Positions 51,766 to 60,211 of a stretch of 64,000 nt of DNA are shown piece by piece. Source of the stretch: Massilia niastensis DSM 21313 (lineage in GTDB: Bacteria; Pseudomonadota; Gammaproteobacteria; Burkholderiales; Burkholderiaceae_D); assembly GCF_000382345.1 (NCBI RefSeq), contig NZ_KB908104.1:1-64000 (forward strand), read 5' to 3'. The notes beneath the pieces are model-generated. The model was not told the DNA's origin and searched no databases. It saw only the letters and a program-made list of their open reading frames with translations. A program made the translations under genes and the position numbers. Position 1 is the first letter of the stretch. The number at the start of each line of letters is the position of its first letter.

Positions 51766-52668
51766 ATGCCAGCATCCCCAGCCGGCCAACTGCGCAGCAT
51801 CGCCATCGGCGTCACCGACCTCGATGCCGCCGAACGCTTCTATACCGGCACCTGGAACCTGGAAAGCGTGGCGCGCACCGGTGACGCGGTCTACCTGCGC
51901 GGATCCGGAAGCTTCCATCACATCCTCTCCCTGCACCGGGGCGACAAGCCGGACGTGCGCAACGTGACCTTCAGCGTCGCCAGTGCCGAAGACCTGGACG
52001 CCATCGCCGCACGCACCCAGGCCAATGGCGGCAAACTGGTCGCCGGCCCGCAGCCGGTCGAGGAGCCGGGCGGCGGCACGGCCGTCACCATCGCCGACCC
52101 GCAGGGCAGGGTCCTGCGCTTCGTGCACGGCGATGAGCGCCTCGACGCGGCCGCGGACGACAGCCGCCGCCGCGACGCGCCCGAACGCATCACCCATGTG
52201 GTGTTCAACAGTTCCGACGTGGCCGTGGCCCAGCGCTTCTTCGAACAGGCGCTCGGCTTCTGCCTGTCGGACCGCACGAAGATCATGGCCTTCATGCGCT
52301 GCAACAGCGACCACCACAGCATCGCGCTGGCCGATTCCGATGCCGACACCCTGAACCACATCGCCTTCGTGATGCCGGATCTCGATGCGGTGATGCGCGG
52401 CGCCGGTCGCATGAGCGACGCCGGCTGGCCGATCGAGTGGGGCGTGGGCCGCCACGGCCCGGGCAACAACGTGTTCTCGTACTTCATCGGCCCGGACGAT
52501 TTCGTCATCGAGTACACCGCCGACGTGCTGCAGGTCGACGACAGCTACAAGACCGGCGGCCCGTCCGACTGGACCTGGCCGGCGGGACGCTTCGACCAGT
52601 GGGGCGTGTCGAAACCGCCCTCGGACCGGATCAAGCAGGCCCAGAAAAAAATCCGCTTCATTGAATAA
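51766..52668 (+). CDS. Extradiol ring-cleavage dioxygenase (VOC type I)
   Basis: A 300-residue two-domain VOC protein. The iron ligands of the C-terminal domain fit His144, His198 and Glu249, the two-His-one-carboxylate triad of BphC-type extradiol dioxygenases. The pattern THVVFNSSDVAVAQRFFEQALGF, NHIAFVMPD and FVIEYTADV supports this. It would meta-cleave a catecholic or hydroxylated ring made by the FAD monooxygenase in the same operon. In the flavonoid (fde) operon of Herbaspirillum a dioxygenase of this kind has that role; the similarity is at family and gene-order level only. Confidence 0.88.
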   Translation: MPASPAGQLRSIAIGVTDLDAAERFYTGTWNLESVARTGDAVYLRGSGSFHHILSLHRGDKPDVRNVTFSVASAEDLDAIAARTQANGGKLVAGPQPVEEPGGGTAVTIADPQGRVLRFVHGDERLDAAADDSRRRDAPERITHVVFNSSDVAVAQRFFEQALGFCLSDRTKIMAFMRCNSDHHSIALADSDADTLNHIAFVMPDLDAVMRGAGRMSDAGWPIEWGVGRHGPGNNVFSYFIGPDDFVIEYTADVLQVDDSYKTGGPSDWTWPAGRFDQWGVSKPPSDRIKQAQKKIRFIE

Positions 52669-52693
52669 TAAGCAATACTGACAGGAGAAGACC

Positions 52694-53566
52694 TTGAAAT
52701 TCGTAAGCTACCGTGATGGCAACACCGCCCGCCTGGCTGTTCTCGACGGGAACAGCGTGATCGACCTGAACCGCCTGGTGCCGGAAGTGCCGTTTGACGC
52801 CCGCGCCGCGCTGCTGTCCGGCGTCGACCTGCTGGCCGCCGCGCGCCGCGCCATCGAACTGGCCGGCCCGAACGAGCGCCAGCCGCTGGACGGCCTGGCG
52901 CTGGCCCCGGTGGTGCCGGAACCCGGCAAGACCGTGTGCCTGGGCCTGAACTACTACGACCACGCCGCCGAGAGCGGCCGCGAGAAGCCGGTCTATCCGT
53001 GGTTCTTCCTGCGCGCCACCACCTCGCTGCTGGGCCATGGCGAAGCGTCGCCGCTGCCGCTGGTCTCGGAACGCTTCGACTACGAGGCCGAGCTGGCGGT
53101 GGTGATCGGCAAGCGCGCCCGCCACGTCAAGCGCGAGGATGCGCTGGACTATGTGTTCGGCTATTCGGTCTTCAACGACATCTCGGTGCGCGACTACCAG
53201 AAGCGCACCCCGCAATGGACGATCGGCAAGAACTTCGACCGTACCGGCGCCTTCGGCCCGGCCCTGGTCAGCGCCGACGAGCTGCCGGCCGGCGGCGCCG
53301 GCCTGCGCATCCAGTCGCGCCTGAACGGCCAGGTGATGCAGGACGCCAACACGACCGACATGATCTGGGACGTGGCCGAGACCATCGCGCTGCTGTCCGA
53401 ATGCCTGACCCTGGAGCCGGGCGACGTGATCGCGATGGGCACCCCGGCCGGCGTGGGCCAGTCGCGCGTGCCGCCGGTGTGGATGAAGGATGGCGACACG
53501 ATCGAAGTCGAGATCGAAGGCGTCGGCCTGCTGGTCAACAAGATCGTTAGCGAAGTCCAGCCATGA
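52694..53566 (+). CDS. Fumarylacetoacetate-hydrolase-family enzyme
   Basis: A 290-residue FAH-fold hydrolase, decarboxylase or isomerase. Metal ligands Glu131 and Glu133 lie in YEAELAVVIGK, and the core CLGLNYYDHAAESG, VFNDISVRDYQKRTPQW and GDVIAMGTPAGVG blocks are diagnostic. The family cleaves C-C bonds in ring-fission products such as acylpyruvates. It follows the dioxygenase at 25 bp and overlaps the monooxygenase by ATGA. It probably hydrolyses the meta-cleavage product. A downstream role as 2-hydroxyhepta-type hydratase cannot be excluded. Confidence 0.9.
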   Translation: MKFVSYRDGNTARLAVLDGNSVIDLNRLVPEVPFDARAALLSGVDLLAAARRAIELAGPNERQPLDGLALAPVVPEPGKTVCLGLNYYDHAAESGREKPVYPWFFLRATTSLLGHGEASPLPLVSERFDYEAELAVVIGKRARHVKREDALDYVFGYSVFNDISVRDYQKRTPQWTIGKNFDRTGAFGPALVSADELPAGGAGLRIQSRLNGQVMQDANTTDMIWDVAETIALLSECLTLEPGDVIAMGTPAGVGQSRVPPVWMKDGDTIEVEIEGVGLLVNKIVSEVQP

Positions 53567-55143
53567 GCAGCCTGCGCGACCAGTCCAGCTACGACGTGGT
53601 GGTGGTCGGCTTCGGCCCGTCGGGCGCGGTGGCCGCCGCGCTGCTCGGGCAGGCGGGCGTGCGCACCCTGGTGGTGGACCGCAGCGACGAGGTCTATCCC
53701 AAGCCGCGCGCGATCGCCCTCGACCACGAGATCATGCGGGTGTTCCAGAACCTCGGCCTGCAGGATGCGGTCGCGCCGTTCTGCGAGCCCTTCACGCCGT
53801 CGGAATACTATGGCGTGGATGGCCAGCTGATCAAGCGCCTGGCCACCGTCGAACCGCCATACCCGCTCGGGCATACGCCGTCGATGGTGTTCACCCAGCC
53901 GCCGGTCGAACGCGCCTTGCGCGAGCACGTGCAGGCGCATCCCCTGGTCGACGTCGTGCTGGGCCAGCGCTTCACCGGCCTCGAGCAAACCGACAGGGAA
54001 GTCGCCGTGCGCTTCGAAGGCGCCGATGGCAGACAGGCCAGCGTGCAGGCGCGCTACGTGATCGGCTGCGACGGCGCCTCGAGCTCGGTGCGCGAGGCGG
54101 TCGGTATCGAGCTCGAGGACCTGCAGTTCGACGAACCGTGGCTGGTGGTCGACGTCCAGGTCAACGAGCAGGGCCTGGCCAAGCTGCCCAGGACCAGCGT
54201 GCAGTACTGCGAACCGGAGCGTCCCTGCACCTATGTGATCGGTCCGGGCAATCACCGGCGCTGGGAGATCTCGCTGCTGCCCGGCGAGGATCCGGCGTAT
54301 ATGGCGACCGAGGAGGGCGCCTGGAGCGTGCTGCGGCGCTGGATCGGCCCCGAGGACGCGAGCCTGTGGCGCCAGGCCAGCTACCGCTTCCACGCCCTGG
54401 TGGCGCGCGACTGGCGCAAGGGCCGGGTGTTCATCGCCGGCGACGCCGCGCACCAGCAGCCGCCCTTCCTGGGGCAGGGCATGTGCCAGGGCGTGCGCGA
54501 CGTCGCCAACCTGGCGTGGAAGCTGCACGCGGTCCTCACCGGTGCGGCGCGCGACGCGGTGCTCGATACCTATGCCGAGGAGCGCCGCGAACATGTGCGC
54601 CGGCTGACCACGCGCATCAAGGAGATCGGCGCCGTCATCTGCGAACGCGACGTGGCGGCCGCAAGGAGCCGCGACGCCGGCCTGATCGCGGCCGCCGGCG
54701 GCACGATCAGGACGGTGCCGCGCCAGGACATCATCCCGCCGCTGAGCGGCGGCCTGCTGGACGAGGACCGCAGCAGCGGCGCCGGCCTGCTGTTCCCGCA
54801 GCCGCGCGTGAGCGGTCCCGAGGGACCGGTCCTGCTCGACCAGCTGACCGGCGCCGGCTGGCGCATCGTCACGACCCTGCGTCCCGACCAGCTCCCTCCC
54901 GGGCTGCTGCCGCTGGCGCTGTCGCTTGGCGCGCTGGTCTGCATCGCGCCGGGCGCACGGGAGTGTTCGATCGCGCCGCAATACCTGCAGGCCGGTGAGC
55001 TGGACGGCGTGCTGGCGGCCTGGTTCGAGCGCCACCACTGCTGCGCGGCGGTCGTGCGTCCGGATCACTACGTGTACGGTGCGACGGACAGCGGCGACGC
55101 GCTGCTGCACATGGTGGCCGAACTGCTGCACCGATTGAAGTAA
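53563..55143 (+). CDS. FAD-dependent aromatic monooxygenase (MhpA/FdeE-like)
   Basis: A 526-residue group A flavoprotein hydroxylase. The FAD dinucleotide motif GFGPSG is at 16-21, and the second flavin motif, FIAGDAAHQQPP with Asp294, is followed by FLGQGMCQGVRDVANLAWKL. The C-terminal thioredoxin-like tail (about 400-526) is typical of MhpA-type enzymes. It would hydroxylate an aromatic ring, using NADH or NADPH, to a substrate for the extradiol dioxygenase upstream. It is the last of the packed operon. In Herbaspirillum the FAD monooxygenase FdeE starts naringenin breakdown, a fitting model but not proof. Confidence 0.9.
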   Translation: MSSLRDQSSYDVVVVGFGPSGAVAAALLGQAGVRTLVVDRSDEVYPKPRAIALDHEIMRVFQNLGLQDAVAPFCEPFTPSEYYGVDGQLIKRLATVEPPYPLGHTPSMVFTQPPVERALREHVQAHPLVDVVLGQRFTGLEQTDREVAVRFEGADGRQASVQARYVIGCDGASSSVREAVGIELEDLQFDEPWLVVDVQVNEQGLAKLPRTSVQYCEPERPCTYVIGPGNHRRWEISLLPGEDPAYMATEEGAWSVLRRWIGPEDASLWRQASYRFHALVARDWRKGRVFIAGDAAHQQPPFLGQGMCQGVRDVANLAWKLHAVLTGAARDAVLDTYAEERREHVRRLTTRIKEIGAVICERDVAAARSRDAGLIAAAGGTIRTVPRQDIIPPLSGGLLDEDRSSGAGLLFPQPRVSGPEGPVLLDQLTGAGWRIVTTLRPDQLPPGLLPLALSLGALVCIAPGARECSIAPQYLQAGELDGVLAAWFERHHCCAAVVRPDHYVYGATDSGDALLHMVAELLHRLK

Positions 55144-55179
55144 AGCGGAACCCTTCACATAACAATAGACGAGACAAGC

Positions 55180-56532
55180 ATGGCACAATCGAACGAGAAC
55201 CACACCAATTCCGGGCGTCGCAAACTGCTGGGCATGGGCACGGCGCTGGCCGGCGCCGCGCTGCTCCCCGGCGCCGTGAGCGCCGCGGCCAAGGCCGGCC
55301 GCGGCTTCCCGAAAGGCTTCCTGTGGGGCGCGGCCATCGCGGGCCACCAGGCCGAAGGCGACAACGTCAACAGCGACGCCTGGTTCCTCGAGAATCTCCA
55401 GCCCACCGAGTTCAAGGAGCCGTCCGGTTCCGCGGTCGACCACTATCGCCTGTTCGACCAGGATATCGCCATGCTGGCCTCCGTCGGCCTGAACACCTTC
55501 CGCTTTTCCATCGAATGGGCCCGCGTCGAGCCGGTGGAAGGCATGTTCTCGGTGGCCGCGCTGGAGCATTACCGCGACGTCCTGCAAGCCTGCCGCAAGC
55601 GCGGGATCAAGACCGCGGTCAGCTTCAACCACTTCATCAACCCGCGCTGGTTCGCGGCCAGGGGCGGCTGGGAGGCGGAAGGTGCGCCACAGCTGTTTGC
55701 GCGCTACTGCGACAAGGTGGCGCGCCACCTCGGCCATCTGATGGACGTTGCCACCACCTTCAATGAGCCGAACCTGCCGCGCCTGCTGTTCGGGATCCCG
55801 GGTCCGCTGGCCGGGATGGCCGACAACCCGCGTATGCGCGAGATGCTGGGAAAGGCGGGCCAGCTGAGCGGCACCGGCAAATTCTCGGCATGGATCTTCG
55901 GCGACTTCGCGAAAATCGAAGCCGGCCTGCTGCAGGGGCATGAACTGGGCTACAAGGCGATCAAGGCGGTGCATCCGAAGCTGCCGGTCGGTCTCTCGAT
56001 CGCGATCGCGGACGACCAGGCCGTGGACGGCGGGGAAGCGATGCGCGATCGCAAGCGCGCCATCGCCTACGAGCCCTGGTTCAAGGCGGTCACGCAACAC
56101 GGCGACTTCATCGGCGTGCAGACCTATACGCGCGAACTGATCGGACCGGAAGGCGTGCGACCGCCGCCGAAGGGCGCCGAAATCACCTCGGGCCACATGG
56201 AGTACTACCCGCAGGCGCTGGAGGCGACCATCCGCTACACGGCGCAGAACGTGAAGCTGCCGATCTACGTGACCGAGAACGGCATCTCGACCGAAGACGA
56301 CACCCGCCGCGTGGCCTACATCGGCACCGCGGTGCAAAGCGTGGCGAAGTGCCTGAAGGACGGCATCGACGTGCGCGGCTACATCCACTGGTCGCTGGTG
56401 GACAACTTCGAGTGGATCTTCGGCTACGGGCCGCGCTTCGGCCTGATCAGCGTCGACCGCAGCACGATGAAGCGCACCATCAAGCCGAGCGCCTGGGTGC
56501 TCGGGAAAATCGCCAGGGCCAACGGGATCTGA
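55180..56532 (+). CDS. Tat-exported glycoside hydrolase family 1 beta-glucosidase
   Basis: A 450-residue GH1 enzyme with a twin-arginine leader (SGRRKLLGMGTALAGAALLPGAVSA), which suggests folded export to the periplasm. The catalytic acid/base is Glu196 in TTFNEPN and the nucleophile Glu366 in YVTENGIS; NTFRFSIEWARVEP and YIHWSLVDNFEW are further hallmarks. Family members cleave beta-glucosides, including aryl and flavonoid glucosides. It lies 36 bp after the aromatic operon, so it may free the aglycone before or after uptake. A gap to the amidohydrolase gene holds a GATA-N5-TATC box. Confidence 0.92.
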   Translation: MAQSNENHTNSGRRKLLGMGTALAGAALLPGAVSAAAKAGRGFPKGFLWGAAIAGHQAEGDNVNSDAWFLENLQPTEFKEPSGSAVDHYRLFDQDIAMLASVGLNTFRFSIEWARVEPVEGMFSVAALEHYRDVLQACRKRGIKTAVSFNHFINPRWFAARGGWEAEGAPQLFARYCDKVARHLGHLMDVATTFNEPNLPRLLFGIPGPLAGMADNPRMREMLGKAGQLSGTGKFSAWIFGDFAKIEAGLLQGHELGYKAIKAVHPKLPVGLSIAIADDQAVDGGEAMRDRKRAIAYEPWFKAVTQHGDFIGVQTYTRELIGPEGVRPPPKGAEITSGHMEYYPQALEATIRYTAQNVKLPIYVTENGISTEDDTRRVAYIGTAVQSVAKCLKDGIDVRGYIHWSLVDNFEWIFGYGPRFGLISVDRSTMKRTIKPSAWVLGKIARANGI

Positions 56533-56589
56533 TCGCCATGGGACGCGCCGGGATCGCGCCGCGCCTGCTGCTGCAGGAAGTCCGCCGAC

Positions 56590-56602
56590 GATAGCAGGTA
56601 TC
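56590..56602. promoter_or_regulatory. GATA-N5-TATC box upstream of the amidohydrolase
   Basis: GATAGCAGGTATC, identical to the box at 44820 including the following CGCCA. It lies 80 bp before the GTG start at 56682. Confidence 0.65.
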
Positions 56603-56681
56603 GCCAAATTAGGCTTTGGCTGCCGTGGCGGCGCCGCTAAGCTGAAGCCTTCATTCGATGCAAACAACAGGAGACAACAAC

Positions 56682-57917
56682 GTGGGCGGGATTATTTTTG
56701 ACAACGTACGCATCTTCGACGGAGCGCAGATGCGCCCGGGCTGCGGCGCCGTGCGCGTGGAAGGCAACAGCATTACCGAGGTCGCCAGCGGCAGCATTGC
56801 GCCCCAGCCGGGCGACCGCGTGATCGACGGCCGCGGCGCCACCCTGATGCCGGGCCTGGTCGAGGCCCATGCCCACCTCTCGTGGCCAAGCTCGGTCGAG
56901 CGCTTCGTGCCCGGCATGGCGCTGCCGCCCGAAGACCTGGTGCTGACCACCGCACGCAACGCCCGCATCCTGCTCGACCATGGCTTCACCAGCGCGTATT
57001 CGGCGGGCGCCCTGAGCAAGTCGGTCGAAGTGGTGCTGAACAGTTTCATCACCAGCGGCGGGATGCCGGGGCCGCGCCTGATCGCCTCCTCGATCGAACG
57101 CTCGCCGCCGCAGGAAGGCGAGGAGCTCGATCCGGGCCAGGTGGCCGGCGGCAGCGGTCCGGAAGCGATGCGCGCCTTCGTGCGCGAGTGCGCCACGCTC
57201 GGCGCCAAGTCGGTCAAGTTCCTGCTGTCGGGCGAGGATGCGCTGATGCCGGGCGCCTCGCAGCAGTTGCTGTACACCCAGGAAGAAGCCAGCGCGGCCG
57301 GCGAGCAGGCGCGCGAATCCGGCGTCTGGCTGGCATGCCATGCGCAGGCGTCGGAAGCGGTCAAGATGGCGCTGCGCGCCAACTTCCGCGTGCTCTACCA
57401 TTGCACCTATGCCGACCAGGAAGCGCTCGACATGCTCGAAGCCAAGCGCGACGAGATCTACATCGCCCCGGCGATCGGCATCATCCAGGCGACCCTGGAC
57501 GCGGCGCCGCCGCCGCACTTCGACATGAGCCACATGAAGCGCAGCGCCGCCGAGGTGCTGGAACTGCAGAAGAAACTGGTGCCGGAACTGAGGCGGCGCG
57601 GCCTGAAGGTCCTGCCGGGCGGGGACTACGGCTTCCCGTTCAATCCGAACGGCCGCAATGCGCGCGACCTGGAGCTGTTCGTGCAGCACTTCGGCTATAC
57701 CCCCGAGGAAGCGCTGTCGGCGGCGACCCTGCTGGGCGGCGAACTGATGGGCATGGGCGACAAGCTGGGGCAGATCCGGCCGGGCTTCCTGGCCGACCTG
57801 CTGCTGGTCGACGGCGACCCGGCGGAAGACGTCACCGTGCTGCAGGACCGCAAGCGCCTGCGCGCCATCATGAAGGATGGCCGCTTCCACAAGGATCCGG
57901 CGCTGGCCGAGCTGTAA
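56682..57917 (+). CDS. Amidohydrolase-family metal-dependent hydrolase
   Basis: A 411-residue TIM-barrel amidohydrolase. The HxH motif is LVEAHAHLSWP, a later metal histidine fits HAQASEAV, and PGGDYGFPFNPNG carries the active-site aspartate. The framing beta-sandwich (DNVRIFDGAQM, FLADLLLVDGDPAEDV) is typical of imidazolonepropionase-like members. The GTG at 56682 is preferred because AGGAGAC precedes it at the right distance, as at 59096; an ATG at 56658 has no site. It probably hydrolyses a C-N or C-O bond in a pathway intermediate or a lactone. A box lies 80 bp upstream and an alpha/beta hydrolase follows 9 bp downstream. Confidence 0.85.
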   Translation: MGGIIFDNVRIFDGAQMRPGCGAVRVEGNSITEVASGSIAPQPGDRVIDGRGATLMPGLVEAHAHLSWPSSVERFVPGMALPPEDLVLTTARNARILLDHGFTSAYSAGALSKSVEVVLNSFITSGGMPGPRLIASSIERSPPQEGEELDPGQVAGGSGPEAMRAFVRECATLGAKSVKFLLSGEDALMPGASQQLLYTQEEASAAGEQARESGVWLACHAQASEAVKMALRANFRVLYHCTYADQEALDMLEAKRDEIYIAPAIGIIQATLDAAPPPHFDMSHMKRSAAEVLELQKKLVPELRRRGLKVLPGGDYGFPFNPNGRNARDLELFVQHFGYTPEEALSAATLLGGELMGMGDKLGQIRPGFLADLLLVDGDPAEDVTVLQDRKRLRAIMKDGRFHKDPALAEL

Positions 57918-57926
57918 GGGGATGCG

Positions 57927-58808
57927 ATGACGCCAGAACTCGAACAGGCCATCCGGGCCGCCGGGCCGGTGATCGACCAGCCTGCGGCCAAGGCGCTGTA
58001 TGCGCCCCTGCTGGCGGACGCGCCGCGCGGCGGCGCGGTGGTGCGCGACATCGCCTACGGCGACGACGAACGCCACCGGCTCGACCTCTACCTGCCGCTG
58101 GGCGCCGACGCTCCGGCGCCGGTCGTGATCTTCCTGCATGGCGGCGGCTTCGTCCGCGGCGACAAGGGCGACCGCTATCACGTGGGCGACTATTTTTCGC
58201 GCCATGGGGTGCTGGCGGTGCTGCCGAACTACCGTCTCGGCCCGCGCCATCGCTGGCCGGCCGGAGCGCAAGACGTGTCCTCGGTGCTGGCCTGGGCGCG
58301 CGACAACGTGGCGGCGCACGGCGGCAATCCGGAGCACATCGTGCTGGTCGGGGAGTCGGCCGGCGCCGCGCACATCGCGGCCGCGACGCTGATGCGGCGC
58401 TTCCATCCGCCCGGCGGCCTGAAGCTCGCCGGGGTGTTCCTGGCGTCCGGCGTGTACAACGCCGAACTGGAGCTGCTGGCGCGCAGCCAGCTCGGGATCG
58501 CGACGCCCGACCCGCGCAACGAAGCCTATTTCGGCACGGATTTCGCCGCTTACCGCGCGATGTCGACCGTGGCGCAGATCGATGCCGACCCGTTCCCGCT
58601 GGCGCTCAGCTACGCGGAGCTCGACCCGATCCAGATGCAGGCGCAGGCGGGGGAGCTGTTCGCCCGCCTGGTCACCCGGCATGGCTTCCAGCCGCGGATC
58701 TCGGTGGTGCGCGGCCACAACCACCTGACCCAGGTCTATTCGATCAACAGCGGCGACGAGGCGCTGTCGGGACTCATGCTCGCGTTCGTGCGCAAGCCGC
58801 TGGCCTGA
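57927..58808 (+). CDS. Alpha/beta hydrolase, hormone-sensitive-lipase type
   Basis: A 293-residue cytosolic esterase. The oxyanion motif HGGGFVRG lies near residue 71, the nucleophile is the serine of VGESAGAAH near residue 137, and an Asp in ELDPIQM plus a His in GHNHLTQVY complete the triad. This is the HSL-like (type IV) esterase branch. It follows the amidohydrolase by 9 bp and is probably translated from the same mRNA. The substrate is unknown; small acyl esters of plant aromatics fit the context. Confidence 0.88.
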   Translation: MTPELEQAIRAAGPVIDQPAAKALYAPLLADAPRGGAVVRDIAYGDDERHRLDLYLPLGADAPAPVVIFLHGGGFVRGDKGDRYHVGDYFSRHGVLAVLPNYRLGPRHRWPAGAQDVSSVLAWARDNVAAHGGNPEHIVLVGESAGAAHIAAATLMRRFHPPGGLKLAGVFLASGVYNAELELLARSQLGIATPDPRNEAYFGTDFAAYRAMSTVAQIDADPFPLALSYAELDPIQMQAQAGELFARLVTRHGFQPRISVVRGHNHLTQVYSINSGDEALSGLMLAFVRKPLA

Positions 58809-59095
58809 GTACTCGCCCATCAATCAATGTGTTGTCGGCTTCCATGACCGGCGCGTTGCTGCGTTGGCTCCCGCTTGCAGTGCCCGCACTGCGGCGCGGT
58901 CGCCGTGTTGCGCCGTATCCGGTCCTGTTCGCCAAAACTCACATTTGTTTCTCTTCGAGTACTTGGCGTTTTTCCTGCGATTGCCGGTCCGCACCACGCT
59001 TTGCGCGCGGCGCGGGCTTTTTTTCGTGACAGATGGAGCAAAAATACATACAGTTAAGAAATAAGCTTCGAGCATATACAACGTAGGAGACAACA

Positions 59096-60136
59096 ATGCG
59101 ATTCAACAGGCTGGATCTGAACCTGCTGCTGGCGCTCGACGCGCTGCTGGAAGAACAGAACATCACCCGCGCGGCGACCCGCGTCAGCGTGAGCCAATCG
59201 GCAATGAGCGGAATGCTGGCGCGCCTGCGCGAGTTCTTCGAGGACGACCTGCTGGCCTCGGTCGGCCGCAACATGGAACTGACGGTGCTGGGCCAGCAAC
59301 TGGTCGGGCCGGTACGCGACCTGATCCTGCATATCCACACCACGGTCGGCATGCGCGTCAGCTTCGACCCTGCGCGCGAGACGCGCTGCATGAAGATCAT
59401 GGCCTCGGATTACGCGATCGAGGTCTTCCTCAACAAGGTGGTGGCGCGGGTCCTGCGCGACGCGCCCAACATGACCCTGGAACTGGTGCCGCTGTCCGAC
59501 GACGCGGCCGAGAAGCTGCGGCGCGGGGAGAACGACTTCCTGATCATCCCGCGCAATTTCCTCGATCCCGAGCATCCGCAGCGGCTGCTGTTCGAAGACC
59601 ATTACTGCACCGTGCTCTGGGAAGGCAATACCCAGGTCGGCGATACGCTCGATGCCGCCACCTATGAAAGCATGGTGCACATCGCGCCGATGCTGGGCCG
59701 TCCACGCTCGCCGACGGTGGAAGAACACATGCTGCAGGCCCAGAACGTCAAGCGCAAGATCCGCGTCACGACCTTCGATTTCACCAGCATGGCCACCGCC
59801 CTGGTCGGCACCGACCTGGTGGCGACCATGCATACGCGCCTGGCGCTGGCCTGCGCGCGCCGGCTGCCGATCCGGATCCTGCCGCTGCCCTACCAGTTGC
59901 CGGTAATGGCGGAATGCCTGCAATGGCACCGGTACCAGGAAAACGATCCCTGCCACATCTGGCTGCGCGGGATCATGCTGGAAATCGCGCGCGGCCTGCC
60001 GCCGAACGAGCAGTTGCCGATGGCGCCCCTGAGTGCAGGGTCCTTGAAGGCGGGGCCGTATGGCGGGGGGGAGCGCAAGAGTGGCGCTGCGAAGGGAAAT
60101 CGGCAGGACGCAGGCGAGGCTGTCGTCAAGGCCTGA
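59096..60136 (+). CDS. NodD-like LysR-type regulator, second paralogue
   Basis: A 346-residue LysR regulator with the NodD-type start MRFNRLDLNLLLALDALLEEQNIT and a matching effector domain (MKIMASDYAIEVFLNKVVARVLRDAPNMTLELVPLSDDAAEKLRRGENDFLIIPR). The C-terminal tail (about 320-346) is rich in Gly/Lys/Ala and lacks family similarity. NodD and FdeR sense flavonoids, so this is the best candidate to bind the GATA-N5-TATC boxes and control the aromatic, glycosidase and esterase genes between 41 and 57 kb. It follows the amidohydrolase and hydrolase genes on the same strand. GGAGAC supports the start. Confidence 0.9.
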   Translation: MRFNRLDLNLLLALDALLEEQNITRAATRVSVSQSAMSGMLARLREFFEDDLLASVGRNMELTVLGQQLVGPVRDLILHIHTTVGMRVSFDPARETRCMKIMASDYAIEVFLNKVVARVLRDAPNMTLELVPLSDDAAEKLRRGENDFLIIPRNFLDPEHPQRLLFEDHYCTVLWEGNTQVGDTLDAATYESMVHIAPMLGRPRSPTVEEHMLQAQNVKRKIRVTTFDFTSMATALVGTDLVATMHTRLALACARRLPIRILPLPYQLPVMAECLQWHRYQENDPCHIWLRGIMLEIARGLPPNEQLPMAPLSAGSLKAGPYGGGERKSGAAKGNRQDAGEAVVKA

Positions 60137-60141
60137 CATGC

Positions 60142-60190
60142 AGGGTGGGCGGAGAAAATCAGTCCAGTGGACTGATTTCCCGCCCACCCT
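60142..60190. terminator. Long bidirectional terminator between LysR and kinase genes
   Basis: Nearly perfect arms of about 23 bases: AGGGTGGGCGG on the left pairs with CCGCCCACCCT on the right, and inner AATCAGTCCA pairs with TGGACTGATT. Two unpaired A residues are the only irregularities. It lies between convergent genes. Confidence 0.75.
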
Positions 60191-60211
60191 ATACCGGACT
60201 TGCGCGGGACG

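Noticed and set aside
53194..56667. Minus-strand open frame of about 1150 codons opposite FAH, monooxygenase and GH1 genes
   Set aside because: The three plus-strand genes have clear motifs and coupled starts; the antisense product has none.
58809..59095. Open frames and a regulatory box before the second NodD-like LysR
   Set aside because: The short frames lack ribosome sites and motifs, and no GATA-N5-TATC match was found in this spacer.
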